The notes beneath the pieces were generated by a model, which did not search any database, was not told the DNA's origin, and saw nothing but the letters and a program-made list of their open reading frames with translations. The position numbers and the translations under genes were made by a program. A stretch of DNA of 64,000 nt from Pestalotiopsis fici W106-1 (lineage: Eukaryota; Ascomycota; Sordariomycetes; Amphisphaeriales; Sporocadaceae). Below are positions 34,757 through 45,217 of the stretch, one piece after another (the first letter of the stretch is position 1; each line of letters starts with the position of its first letter). The stretch covers positions 4,876,396 through 4,940,395 of the forward strand of contig NW_006917093.1 of NCBI RefSeq assembly GCF_000516985.1. The letters run 5' to 3'.

Positions 34757-34798
34757 CGTTGCAAAAGGGGGTGCATTGCAAAAGTGGGTTCAACTGGT
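34757..34798 (-). repeat. right terminal inverted repeat of Fot1/pogo-like element
   Basis: Pairs with 24396-24437 and is followed by the TA duplication at 34799-34800. The adjoining sequence from about 34680 outward still has frequent TpG, so it largely escaped the mutation seen further in. Confidence 0.92.
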
Positions 34799-34800
34799 TA

Positions 34801-35264
34801 GATATGTATTTAGATATATTAATCATGGTTTTGAGGTTGCTAGACCCACTCGTTTCCCTAACCTACCTAGCCTTCAATGCCCCTAGTTAGAAGAGCTCGG
34901 ACCCTTTTTCCCAGTCCCGTTGAGTCCAGTCAGTTGTCTCCCTCTCACCTCGCCAGTTCGCGACGCAGCAGCAATTTTCCCAAACGCCAACCAGGCGCGA
35001 CTCCAGCCTTTCGATTCGCATCCACCACGACATCGAACTTGGCCCATTTGCGACCACGTCTAATCCCCATTCCATCATCAACGACCATTTAAATATTGTC
35101 GCTCACAGAGGCTCGACATTTTGCGACGCGCCGCACTTCAGTTGCACTCTTGATTGATTTTTCAATCAGTCAATCGCTCGCTAGCCCTAGCTTTCTTTCT
35201 ATTGTAATCCATCCACCTACCTTGGTTGGTCTGGTATACAAGGGCCATCATCAAAACCACCACG
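34801..35264 (+). promoter_or_regulatory. upstream region and 5' UTR of the SWI3-like gene
   Basis: Normal-composition, C-rich sequence between the transposon's TA duplication and the SWI3 start codon. It must hold the promoter and leader unless these were displaced by the insertion. No upstream gene is seen. Confidence 0.5.
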
Positions 35265-37487
35265 ATGGAAGAAGAAAACGTCAGCTATGGCTCACCAGCC
35301 AACGCTGCCACTCCTGGCAGCAACCCCATCCTCGCTCAACCGCCTCTACAGGCTGGTCCAACTGGTGAGGCTGAAGCTTCCGAAGGTTCGTCGCCCAGTC
35401 GTTTCGCGCATAATCATTACCATCAATCACGCGATTGCTAATCACGTTGCGCATAGCAGATGTCCAGATGTCTGAAGTCCAAGCTCCTGCAGAACCCCAA
35501 ATCAAGCAGGATAGCAACACCCCCGCTCCTGCTGCTCTTTCAGATAACCCCCTAGATGCACCCGCGGGACCTCCCGCTGAGACCGTTTTGGGATCCAAGG
35601 AGGACGAGGAGATGGGCGATGCCCCCAAGGATGGTCAGAATGTTGAGAAGGAAGGCGAGGCATCAGCGCCCGCTGCCGGTGCCGACGGTGCTGCGACCGA
35701 GACCAAGTCGAAAGAAAGCATAGAAAACGCCGCTCGCGAACACCTCATCTCTCAGACACATTCCATCGTGCTGCCGAGCTACAGCACATGGTTTGATATG
35801 AACACGATTCACAGCATCGAGCGCAAGGCTTTGCCTGAATTCTTCAATAACCGTAACCGCAGCAAGACGTCTCACGTCTACAAGGACTACCGAGACTTTA
35901 TGATCAACACATACCGTCTCAACCCAAGCGAGTACCTAACCGTGACGGCCACGCGACGAAACCTGGCTGGTGACGTGTGCGCCATTATGCGCGTGCATTC
36001 TTTCTTGGAGCAGTGGGGTCTGATCAACTACCAGGTAAGCTCGACTCGTACACCTTATTATCCCATAATCAATCGTGCTAATGCATGGCATGCAGGTCGA
36101 CGCCGATCAGAGGCCTTCGCCAGTTGGTCCTCCATTCACAGGCCATTTCCAGATCATTTGCGATACACCCCGTGGTCTCCAAGCATGGCAGCCTTCTGCG
36201 GATCCCATTGTCGTTGATGGCAAGAAGAATGTCGACACCGACCAAAAGGCCGCTGCCACTCCGACGGCTGCTGGTGAGCGCAACTTGGAGATTGGCCGCA
36301 ACATTTTCGAGGCCAGCGCCAAGGGCAAGCAATTGAACAAGACGGAGTCAAAGACCAACGGCGAAGCTCCTGCCACTAATGGCACTGCGAGCGCCACGCC
36401 CGATGCCGAAGAGTTGACAAAGAAGCCTATCGCCAAGGTCAACTGCACAAACTGTGGCGTGGACTGCACCAGAGTGTACTACCACCTTCCAGAAACTCAG
36501 GGTCCCGGCAAGGCCAAGAACGACGTTTGTCCTAGCTGTTATCTGGACGGCCGTATCCCCCACAACCAGACCAACAACCAGTACACCAAGCTGGAGAACC
36601 CGACCTACTCTGCAGTACTGGACCGCGACGCTCCATGGTCTGATGCTGAATTATTGCGTCTCTTGGAGGGTCTTGAGAAGTACGATGACGACTGGGCCGA
36701 AATTGCAGAGCACGTTGGCACCCGAACAAGGGAAGAGTGTGTCTTGCAATTCCTGCAGCTTGACATAGAAGACAAGTACCTCGAGTCGGAGGCCCCAGTA
36801 CACGCACCTACAGGTCTTGGTCTTTTGGGAAGCCACGGCGGCCAGCTTCCTTTCAGCAAAGCTGACAACCCCGTAATGTCGGTGATTGGTTTCCTGGCAA
36901 GCTTGGCAGATCCCAAGAGCACAGCTGCCGCCGCCAAGCTATCGGTCGAGGAGCTCCGGGCTGGCCTGAGGAACAAGATCGAGGGTGGCGAGGACAAGTC
37001 GAGCGAAAAGGGCAAGGAAAAGGAGGGCGACTCGATGGAGATCGATATTAGACAAGAGACGACCACTACCACAACTACGACCACGACCACAACGGCAGCT
37101 GCAAGCATCCCTCTAGCCATGATGGCTGCTCGCTCAGGTGGTCTAGCTTCTCACGAAGAGCGTGAGATGAGCCGCCTTCTCAGCGCCGCTGTCAACGTGA
37201 CCCTGCAAAAAATGGAGCTCAAGATGAAGTATTTTGAGGAGATGGAGAGTATCTTGCAAGCTGAGAGACGCGAACTCGAGCGTGGCCGCCAGCAGCTGTT
37301 CCTGGATCGTCTCGCGTTTAAGAAGCGAGTACGGGACACCCAGGAGGGTCTCAAGACAGCCGCGGTCAATGGTGACATTAAGATGAGTGGCCTTGAATCG
37401 CAGGGCTTAACCTTTGCGACTACACCAGCAGTGGGATCAGTACAGCCAGTGGGTGCGGATGGTCAGATCAAGAGCTACGAGGCATAA
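35265..37487 (+). CDS. SWI/SNF-RSC chromatin-remodelling subunit (Swi3/Rsc8/MOIRA family)
   Basis: Three exons, 35265-35385, 35460-36034 and 36096-37487, encode 695 residues. Domains in order: acidic Ala/Pro-rich N-terminus; SWIRM domain (about 145-232, [21 protein letters not shown] ... [11 protein letters not shown]); a ZZ-type zinc finger (about 347-395, CTNCGVDC ... [12 protein letters not shown]); SANT domain (about 409-455, [29 protein letters not shown]); a 12-residue poly-Thr run (about 554-565); and a C-terminal leucine-rich coiled coil (about 600-650). This is the Swi3/Rsc8 order. The protein is a core scaffold of SWI/SNF or RSC, which slide or evict nucleosomes in the nucleus. Fungi other than yeasts usually have one or two such genes, so Swi3 versus Rsc8 is not settled. 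It follows the transposon island by 465 bp. Confidence 0.93.
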
Positions 37488-37790
37488 TGGTAGCAACCCA
37501 ACTCGACTGTTTTTCTCTAGCATAAAAAGGGTCGAACATGTGTTATGGAAGCGGCGAAAGGATAATTCTGAGGCTTACTGGTCAGGTTCTTGATATTTTT
37601 TTTCTCTAAGGCGTTTTTGGTCGGCCCAAATGGCCCATCCACGGCATCCTGACAGTACCAAGTATGCTTTTTTTGTAGATTCATATGTACCACCACAAAG
37701 AGGTTATAAATAAAGTCGACTTGGTTGGTAAAGAAACTCGAACTTTATACATTGTAGTGGTGTTTCCTCTAAACTGTGAATATACTGGCC
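37488..37790. other. intergenic between convergent SWI3-like and Rrn5-like genes
   Basis: About 300 bp with both 3' UTRs. Nothing else is seen. Confidence 0.6.
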
Positions 37791-39536
37791 TCACTGAATT
37801 TCCCACTCACTCACATACTGGATATTGTCCCTCCAGTCCGTGCCAGCCGGCTCAAACTCGCGGTGCCGGGCATTTCGCATGGCCGGATTTGTATTCGACG
37901 GCGCATCACTGGGTATCTCGACCCTCCTGAGCATGGCTTGAAGTTGAGCTTCCTCGCGTCTGCTGTTGTGCATATCGTGCTCCTCGGCCTCGGCCTCCAT
38001 CCTGTGCTCCGTCTCAATGCGCTGTTGCAGGCCTTGCCGAGCCCGGGTGGTGAATCCGTAGTCGGCCGAATAGGAGATGGCCTCGTGCAAGTCGCGCTTG
38101 ACCGCGTCCTCGTCGACGTCTGGGGCGACATCTTGCTCGTCTACCTCATCGCCGGTTTCCTGGGTCATCTCTTCATCTTCCGGCAAGGAAGAGGCGTCTG
38201 AGATATCCATCGTGTCTTCTTCGTCCTCTATTTCTGTTTCTATGTCTCCGCTAGAGGGTCCGCCGGCCGCCGCCGCACTATTGTCTTGCACGGAGTACTC
38301 AAGCGCCGTCTCTACGTCGTGATAGGACATGACGTAGTCTCCGTCACTCTCCTCGTCTCCCGGCTCTTCTTCAGGTGCCGAATCCGCCTGGTCATTGACG
38401 ACATCGATACGAAGTCTCCGGGCTGCCCCCGCCCAAAAGTCGTGACTATTCGTCTTGAGATTGAGCGAGTCCACGGCGGCCTTGACGTCCCTCTCCTTGA
38501 CCAGAGGTCTGGCGTGGGGGAAATACTGCCGCTGGGCCTTGAGGCGCATGCCAGCCATGAAGAGGGTGCTCGCCACCAGCCGCCTGGTGATGCTGACGGC
38601 CAGCGAGTGGAAGTCGGCCAATGCCGTGGCCCGAATGGCTGGGGGCTCCTCGGAGACGTAGCGCCAGTTGTAGTCTGGGATGGCCGAGTTCATAAAGAGG
38701 CGGTCGGACAAGCGGAGCCAGGTCTTGGCCTTGAAGAAATCGAGAAACGGCATATCTTCGTCCTTGATGCTGCCGCCGCCGCCGTCGGGCGCATCCTCGG
38801 CCGCATCGGGCGTAATGAGCCACCGGTCGCCCCACCGCTTCTCTTCCGTCGAGGCCTCGTGATTATCCTGCCGCAGCGAAAGGTCGTCCGCGGCCTCCTC
38901 CAGGGCAGCGGTGCACTCGTGGCTCAGCTCCGCGGCAGCCGGTACCTCTGCGAGCCGCAGCGTCCTGCGCCGCCGACTGCGCGCGTCCCGGCGCTGCCTC
39001 GCCCGGTCCTCGAGCAGAAGCAGGAACTGGCGCACCTCGAGCGGGCCCTTGGACCCCACGCGCGCCGCGATGCCGGGCAGGTCGTCGCGGCCCAGCCGCC
39101 CGAGGGCCGAGAAAAAGGCCTCCTTTTCGACGGGCGACCAGCGCACCGCGCCGACCTGCGTGGGCGGCTCCAGCAGGTCCGCGGCCGCGGCGTCGTCGGC
39201 AATCAGCGAGAGGGCGGCGTCGGCAATGTCCTGGTTGAGCAGGCTCAAGTAGTCTGGGTTGAAGGGGCGGCGCTGGCGTTTGAGGGGCGCGCCGGCGTAG
39301 GGAGGGAGGTGGTGGGCCTTGCGCTTTTTACGAGACCTACTTCTCGACGATGACGACGACGACGGTGATGCGCCGTCTTCCGAGTCCAGTTCATCTGCAC
39401 TTTCGCCCGTCTGACTCCTCTCTGTGACATGCCGGCTGGGTTCAATATCCGAGTTTTGTCCTTGTGATTCGTGCTCGGACGCGCCGAAATTGATTTCGCT
39501 CGGGACGTAGTCGTCCTCGTCTGATATGGTCGCCAT
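37791..39536 (-). CDS. SANT-domain protein, probable Rrn5-like UAF subunit (Pol I transcription)
   Basis: Single exon, 581 residues, starting MATISDEDDYVPSEINFG. An acidic and Ser/Arg-rich N-terminus is followed by YLSLLNQDIADAA and a SANT/Myb-like domain (about 129-185) with VRWSPVEKEAFFSALGRLGRDDLPGIAARVGSKGPLEVRQFL. This block and its placement after a short LLN..I motif match Rrn5, a component of the upstream activation factor that recruits RNA polymerase I to rDNA promoters. Further conserved-looking parts are FLDFFKAKTWLRLSDRLFMN and TRRLVASTLFMAGMRL, where Rrn5 homologues carry a histone-fold-like region; a long acidic C-terminus follows. Rrn5 is my best call; a general SANT protein is the alternative. 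It ends convergent with the SWI3-like gene. Confidence 0.68.
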   Translation of the reverse strand: MATISDEDDYVPSEINFGASEHESQGQNSDIEPSRHVTERSQTGESADELDSEDGASPSSSSSSRSRSRKKRKAHHLPPYAGAPLKRQRRPFNPDYLSLLNQDIADAALSLIADDAAAADLLEPPTQVGAVRWSPVEKEAFFSALGRLGRDDLPGIAARVGSKGPLEVRQFLLLLEDRARQRRDARSRRRRTLRLAEVPAAAELSHECTAALEEAADDLSLRQDNHEASTEEKRWGDRWLITPDAAEDAPDGGGGSIKDEDMPFLDFFKAKTWLRLSDRLFMNSAIPDYNWRYVSEEPPAIRATALADFHSLAVSITRRLVASTLFMAGMRLKAQRQYFPHARPLVKERDVKAAVDSLNLKTNSHDFWAGAARRLRIDVVNDQADSAPEEEPGDEESDGDYVMSYHDVETALEYSVQDNSAAAAGGPSSGDIETEIEDEEDTMDISDASSLPEDEEMTQETGDEVDEQDVAPDVDEDAVKRDLHEAISYSADYGFTTRARQGLQQRIETEHRMEAEAEEHDMHNSRREEAQLQAMLRRVEIPSDAPSNTNPAMRNARHREFEPAGTDWRDNIQYVSEWEIQ

Positions 39537-41115
39537 CTCGCTAGTACTTCTTTTTCTGTCTTACAATATACACACAGAGTAGGCCCGGCAAGCACGACGA
39601 ATATCGGAAAATTCAAGTCGTCTAGCTGACTCGTGACTCTGGCAATGCTGATGTTTGTGGCCAGGTTGAGAATCGAAAAAGCTTTGCTGATAATCATCCA
39701 CTTGCACTATGTGTTGGGTTTCTCAAATATCCTCCCTCGAGCCAGGATCTCAGAACCTGAGGAACAGAAAATAAATTCGTGGCCTCTTGCTTCGGCCATG
39801 CGGACCTGGATAGTGCTCGAAGAATATCGAGCCTCGGTTTGGGTGTTATCCGAAGCACGCTCTTGCCTGGAGTTTAACCTTGAACACAGGCATGAAATTG
39901 ATGGCGGCAGTCTGCTGTGTTTTGGTCAGTAACTGATCGCAAAAACAGAACTGGGGAAAACCATGTATCTCTCACTATATCTAAAATTTGATCAGGTTGG
40001 GTGGACTTGATTCCGTTGTCTTTACAAGTAGCAATTAGTGCATGGAAAATACGTTGGGAGGATGGATGCGTTTATCGTTTACAGGGGGAGGTTTGTGAAC
40101 TTTGGCTGACAACACAACTTTCTCTCACCTAGTCTCGTCAATTAAGTGACTCGAATGACCAATTGAATGTACATACCATAATCTCGCGAGGATCATCTTC
40201 AGGTAGTGGCGCTTCTACTTCAAGTCGACGGTGCAGTCTTCAGCCAGTGACTGTCTTGCATTTGGTTCGATATTGAAGGTCGTTTCCAGTATGAAAGTTT
40301 TTTGACTCGAGATGTCATCATGGTTTGGTCAATGAATGAATTCTCAGGGTCCTTGTCTTAGCGGGTTGGAATGCCTGTTGTAGTGCTTCTACAGGGGCAT
40401 AGACGATCGAGTTAGTGGGGTTATTTACCGCCGGAAGTTTGTGGTGCCTATTTTCTGCTAAGGAAGTCAAGGGACCCTCAAAATGATTCAACATCGCGGG
40501 AACAGCAATGACTTTTCATGCAAACATTAAACATCACATTATGGACCTTGGTATAGGAAAAGGCATCAATGATCATCGTTGCCTCTTTTCAAGAAGTATC
40601 CTACTTATTTCATGAAAATTGCCATATGAAATTCATTCTTGTCGATGAAACTTGCTTCTTGTAGGTCTTTCGGTGAGAATACCCGACTAATATCCGAGAC
40701 TCCTTGCTAGCTGATTCATGATACTACCTACTCTGTTTCAGTGACCAAACCAAAAGAAAGGCCTTTGACTAGTTCATCTTCCACATATTGGTGTTTTAGT
40801 ATTCTCCATTCTGAGCATAAATTCCTCAAGTCTAAGAATATGTAACAGATTCAGGATTCTCAAGACATTTGCAATCAATTTGTTCCGCTAATTGAAATTG
40901 TAAGCTCTTCATCAACCCGTAACCTCGAGCACAACACTAACGGGGATTTGCAAGGTCAATTGCGTACTTCTTTAACGTATACTGTCATATACACGTGACT
41001 GCAACTCGGGAGTCTTTTGCATGAGCGCGGACCTCATCCTCCCGTGAGGCTCGAATCCTGAAACCACAAGTGAACAGGTGCCGATCTAGGACATTGGCAG
41101 TCCCACGGTTGTGCC
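39537..41115. promoter_or_regulatory. divergent intergenic region, Rrn5-like / IRC3 (1.6 kb)
   Basis: Upstream region of both flanking genes. A 99-codon frame at 39633-39932 has no recognisable similarity. Otherwise unremarkable A+T-moderate sequence. Confidence 0.5.
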
Positions 41116-43149
41116 ATGTTGGGAGCCCGTACTCTGCGGTGCTTGTCCAGACCAACATTCAGACTTGCACATTCGACCGTCGTTCACTGCCAGCGGGGGC
41201 CCAGACCCAGCGTCAGATGGGCCACCAGCCAGGCTACCGCTGCCTCAGTAGCAGGAGAGGCAGCACCGGCGATTCCTCCGGTCGGCGGCGGCCATGTGCG
41301 TCTCCGCAAGTACCAAGAGGAATGCATCCAAGCCGTGTTGTCCTCCCTGGAGCAAGGGCACAAACGCATCGGCATCTCCCTGGCCACGGGCGCCGGCAAG
41401 ACCGTCATCTTCACCCAGTTGATTGATCGAATCAGGGCCACCTCTCAACATGCAGACCAGACGCTCATCCTGGCCCACCGCCGCGAGCTGGTCGAGCAGG
41501 CCGCCAGGCACTGCACGAATGCTTACCCCGACAAGACTGTCGATATTGAAATGGGCAACATGCACGCCTCCGGAACTGCCGACATCACCATTGCCAGTAT
41601 ACAGAGCATCACGTCGGGCGATCGGATGAGCAAGTTTGACCCAAAGCGGTTCAAGCTCGTCCTGGTCGACGAGGCGCACCATATTGTCGCTCCGGGTTAT
41701 CTGCGGGCGCTGGATCACTTTGACCTGGACCAGAAGCGGCAATCTTCCCCAACCCTGATTGGAGTCTCGGCCACCTTTTCCCGCTTCGACGGCCTGCGGC
41801 TCGGTGCCGCCATTGACGAGATCGTCTACCACAAGGACTATGTCGACATGATTGGGGAAAAGTGGTTGTCCGACGTGATATTCACCACGGTGGCATCGAC
41901 GGCCGACCTCTCGCGGGTGCGCGACGGCGCCAACGGCGACTTTCAGCCGGCCGAGCTGTCCCGCGTCGTCAACACGGACCAGGTCAACGAGATCACGGTG
42001 CGGAGCTGGCTCGCCAAGGCACGGGAGAGGCAGTCGACGCTGGTCTTTTGCGTCGACCTCTCCCACGTTTCCGGCCTCACTCAGACCTTTCGCAGCCACG
42101 GCATCGACGCTCGTTTCGTCACCGGTGACACTCCCAAGGTGGAACGGAGCGAGCGCCTCGAGGCCTTCAAGGCGGGAAAGTTCCCCGTGCTGGTCAACTG
42201 CGGCGTATTCACAGAAGGGACCGACATTCCCAATATCGATTGCATCATTTTGGCCCGGCCAACAAAGTCTCGTAACCTCCTTGTGCAAATGATTGGGCGT
42301 GGCATGAGACTGCACCAGGGGAAAACTAACTGTCACATTATTGATATGGTGTCGAGTCTAGAGACAGGCATCGTTACAACGCCTACGCTATTTGGTCTCG
42401 ACCCAAGCGAGCTGGTGAGCGATGCCTCAGTCGAAGATATGCGCGACCTGAATGCTCGCAAAGAAGCAGAAGCAGAGAGAGCCAATAAGGTCAACTCGTC
42501 AAAGCCACAAGCATCCAACGAGGGCGCTGTTCGCAGCCTCACCTTTACAGAATACGACTCAGTCTTTGAACTCATTGCCGACTCTTCAGGAGAAGAGAAC
42601 ATTCGATCAATCAGTCAGTATGCTTGGGTAGAAGTCGGACCGGACCGGTACATACTATCGGTCCCAAGTGGAACATACATTAGACTAGAAAAGGACGAGC
42701 CCGCTTTGGACGGAACACCAAGGTTCGGCGCCTGGGAGATTAGAATGCTTCCACAAGGCACGGCATCCAAATCGCCATTCGCGACGCCGCGGCGGCTCCT
42801 CGAAGCCACAACTTTTGCGGACGCCGTCCACGGCGCAGACAAGTATGCATCGGAAAAGTTTCCCAATAACTTCATCTCCCGGCGAATGAGGTGGCGTAAA
42901 AGTCCGGCCACCAAGGTGCAGCTCAAACTCGTCAACAGGATGCGATCCCCAGACGATCAGCTGACGCCGGCAGACATCACCATGGGCAAGGCGTCCGACA
43001 TGATTACCAAGATCAAACATGGAGCACGCGGGAGGTTTGCTGCCATTGATGCCGACAAGCGACGCAGGCAACGCCAGGCTACGCTCGTGGAGCAGCAGAA
43101 GGAGAGGAAGCTGAGGGAGAAGGTGACTGTAGGACCTTTAAGTGTATAA
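41116..43149 (+). CDS. IRC3: mitochondrial DEAD/H-box branch-migration helicase
   Basis: Single exon, 677 residues. An N-terminal presequence (MLGARTLRCLSRPTFRLAHS) points to mitochondria. The SF2 core shows the Q-like motif LRKYQEECIQAVLSSL, Walker A ATGAGKTVIF (about 90-99), DEAH (about 185-188), motif III SATFSR, and motifs V/VI in GTDIPNIDCIILARPT and QMIGRGMRLHQGK. This pattern, with a histidine-containing motif I region LILAHRRELVEQA, fits Irc3, a yeast helicase that unwinds branched DNA and helps maintain mtDNA. The C-terminal about 200 residues form the Irc3-specific extension and end in a basic Lys/Arg/Gln-rich stretch. The first ATG gives both the targeting signal and the normal length. 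Confidence 0.92.
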   Translation: MLGARTLRCLSRPTFRLAHSTVVHCQRGPRPSVRWATSQATAASVAGEAAPAIPPVGGGHVRLRKYQEECIQAVLSSLEQGHKRIGISLATGAGKTVIFTQLIDRIRATSQHADQTLILAHRRELVEQAARHCTNAYPDKTVDIEMGNMHASGTADITIASIQSITSGDRMSKFDPKRFKLVLVDEAHHIVAPGYLRALDHFDLDQKRQSSPTLIGVSATFSRFDGLRLGAAIDEIVYHKDYVDMIGEKWLSDVIFTTVASTADLSRVRDGANGDFQPAELSRVVNTDQVNEITVRSWLAKARERQSTLVFCVDLSHVSGLTQTFRSHGIDARFVTGDTPKVERSERLEAFKAGKFPVLVNCGVFTEGTDIPNIDCIILARPTKSRNLLVQMIGRGMRLHQGKTNCHIIDMVSSLETGIVTTPTLFGLDPSELVSDASVEDMRDLNARKEAEAERANKVNSSKPQASNEGAVRSLTFTEYDSVFELIADSSGEENIRSISQYAWVEVGPDRYILSVPSGTYIRLEKDEPALDGTPRFGAWEIRMLPQGTASKSPFATPRRLLEATTFADAVHGADKYASEKFPNNFISRRMRWRKSPATKVQLKLVNRMRSPDDQLTPADITMGKASDMITKIKHGARGRFAAIDADKRRRQRQATLVEQQKERKLREKVTVGPLSV

Positions 43150-43643
43150 TACTCGAGACATACCCAACTCCAGATGAATAATTCAAAACCTCGCATAGGC
43201 CACGGAAATCAGGTGGCCAAGTTGCTGATACATGCCCATTATGGGAGTCCAATTGTCGCTTAGCTGTATGAGCATTTGTCCTAGAACCCTATCGCGCCTG
43301 ATGAAGTGAACCATTCAACAAACATGAAAGAGGACTTGCAGTCAAAATTGTTTTACCATTAGCTACTTTGCCATAATCACTACTCGATTCTTGTTTTCGC
43401 ATGATCATTTGATGGGTTTTCCGACTTCGCACCAACTCGACAAGCCATATGAATAGACCTTCTTCGTGACTGGCAAACAATATAGCAACCATGTTGCTGA
43501 TAAGCGGCCCTACGCCCATCATTTCTGCAGCAAATCGTCCAAGACATGTCCCACAACATCAACAGATTCCAATTTCCTCAATTTCTTCCGCGTTCAGATA
43601 ACCACGAATCTTTCGATAATGATTCACCACGACAATCCCGAAC
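43150..43643. other. intergenic between convergent IRC3 and SWIM/RING genes
   Basis: Holds the facing 3' UTRs. No other feature is recognised. Confidence 0.6.
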
Positions 43644-45217
43644 TCACTCGACACGGTTGCGCTTTTTCCTTGCCTTTGCCTCTTTCTCGGCGGCCTTCTC
43701 GGCTGCCTTTTCAGCCGCCTTCAAAGCTTTGGCCGCCTCCTTTGCTTCTGCAATCGCACGATCGTCTGCCTCGACCCCTTCTGTCAAAGGTCAGCACACA
43801 GCCGCAAGTTCCACCGATAATGGTATATCCAATGTGTCCTTGTGCATACTTACCAGCACCCCATTGACCTGGTTCCGTCCACTTGCTCAAGCATGCGACA
43901 CATTTGAGGCCATAGCCAGTTGTGTTCATGGCCAAAATGTTGAAGCATCTCTTGTGGATCTTGATGTGGCAATCAGAGCATTCCACAGTAGGCTTGGCAA
44001 CATCCGTCGTTTCCTGGAAGCAAATGGGACAGTTGCCATTGGCCAAGAGACCGACACTACCGTCCGAGACTGCTCCGTCATTGGATGCTTGCAAGATGGG
44101 CTTGAAGAACTGCTCAAGTTCATCTGAGAGAAAGGCGTTCTACTCAACAAATTGTCGATGTCAGTCATTGCTTTCTTCTGATCGGTCAAGATCGATTGGG
44201 CCTTGAAGATATTCAATATTTGGATGCAAAGAAAATCGCGATAAAGTCGATCCTCCAAAGATACTCCAAGAAGAATAGTAACAGTATCAACAACTCACCT
44301 GCCATAACAAGGGCTCTGGAACCTTGAGTATGTTGGCGAGGACAGCTGCAACGATCAATAGATAGACAAACGCTGTTAAACATGGAACCCTACCATAGAT
44401 GTGCTTGCAATGCTCTTGGGCTCGAAAATTCTGACTTCATGTCAGAAGGCTGAGTCCAATAAGTGGGGGGTAGTGCCGGCAGCATGGCATGCTTACTTTG
44501 GAAGGACAGTCACAAGTTGGCATCTTGCAAATGCTAACTCGATACTGAGCATTATCGGCCCTGTTGTTCGCCATACAGAACTCGATGGATGGTCCGCCAA
44601 ACTTGTGTTCTGCGCCATTCTCTCTTAGGCTCATCAGGCAGATAGCATCATTCTTGATGGCTTCCAGCTTCTTGTGATAGGTATGATCGGGACCATCCAG
44701 CCATTTCTTCTTGCGCTTCTCTCCGTCGGCACTCTTACCCTTTCCAACCACTCGGCTCACTGCCGGGGTAACACGAGGTTAGCTGGGTAATGTTTTCCGG
44801 CGGCAGACGTGGTTTCATGTTTTGAGAGAGTGTATTCTTTGATGGGAAGTGTTCTGGGAAACTACTTACCATCCTCTGCTGGAGGACGGCTCTCGGGCGC
44901 CTTGTAGTTGGTGAGAGCTTCTGCAAGCGCTTCAGCTTTTCCGCCAGTTGGCACTGCAATATACAATATTAGAAATACCCTGTCAGAGTGATTGTGGATA
45001 TTGTAGTGATGTATCATCAAGCAAGAGCCAATATCTCGGTCCAAAGGGAAGGGCACTCACTTTCACGGATGGCACACTCCTCCTTGAGGACTGCATAGGG
45101 GATCTCAGTCCAGTCGGTATCGTCGGGCAAGGGACCACAGCCGACGGCAAAGGTACCTTTGCCCTTGCGGAGCAGACGCTGGCTCTGGAGTTCGGGAGGG
45201 TATTCGACCACCCGCAT
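43644..45217 (-). CDS. SWIM zinc-finger plus RING-like protein (putative ubiquitin ligase)
   Basis: Seven exons (5'->3'): 45217-45061, 44953-44870, 44759-44497, 44430-44394, 44345-44299, 44139-43854 and 43780-43644; 336 residues. A basic region (KGKSADGEKRKKKWLDGPDH) precedes a SWIM zinc finger assembled across three exons: CDCPSKNFRAQEHCKHIYAVL, giving CxCx(n)CxH. After LLWQNAFLSDELEQFF comes a RING/PHD-like zinc site, CPICFQ ... CSDCHIKIHKRCFNIL ... CVACLSKW. The C-terminus is an Ala/Glu/Lys helix (AEKAAEKAAEKEAKARKKRN). SWIM plus RING occurs in ZSWIM2/MEX-type E3 ligases, so ubiquitin ligation is inferred. Two exons are only 37 and 47 nt. The exon 6 acceptor at 44140 is chosen because it restores NAFLSDELEQFF in frame. 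Confidence 0.8.

Larger units (their letters stand above)
24396..34798 (-). mobile_element. Fot1/pogo-like DNA transposon, RIP-mutated and split by a copia insertion
   Basis: The ends are 42-bp inverted repeats at 24396-24437 and 34757-34798 that match at all but three positions (read ACCAGTTG...), flanked by TA at 24394-24395 and 34799-34800, the pogo/Tc1-type target duplication. Without the 8,537-bp copia element and its duplicated 5 bp the transposon is 1,861 bp, the normal Fot1 size. The transposase runs on the minus strand and is recognisable despite many C-to-T and G-to-A changes. The interior is extremely A+T-rich and stop-filled, so the element is dead. It was present before the copia element landed in it. 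Confidence 0.92.

Noticed and set aside
38286..39353. 355-codon plus-strand frame over the Rrn5-like gene
   Set aside because: Arg/Gly/Val-rich shadow of the opposite coding frame.
41245..42336. 363-codon minus-strand frame over IRC3
   Set aside because: Antisense to the helicase core; caused by codon bias, no recognisable motif.
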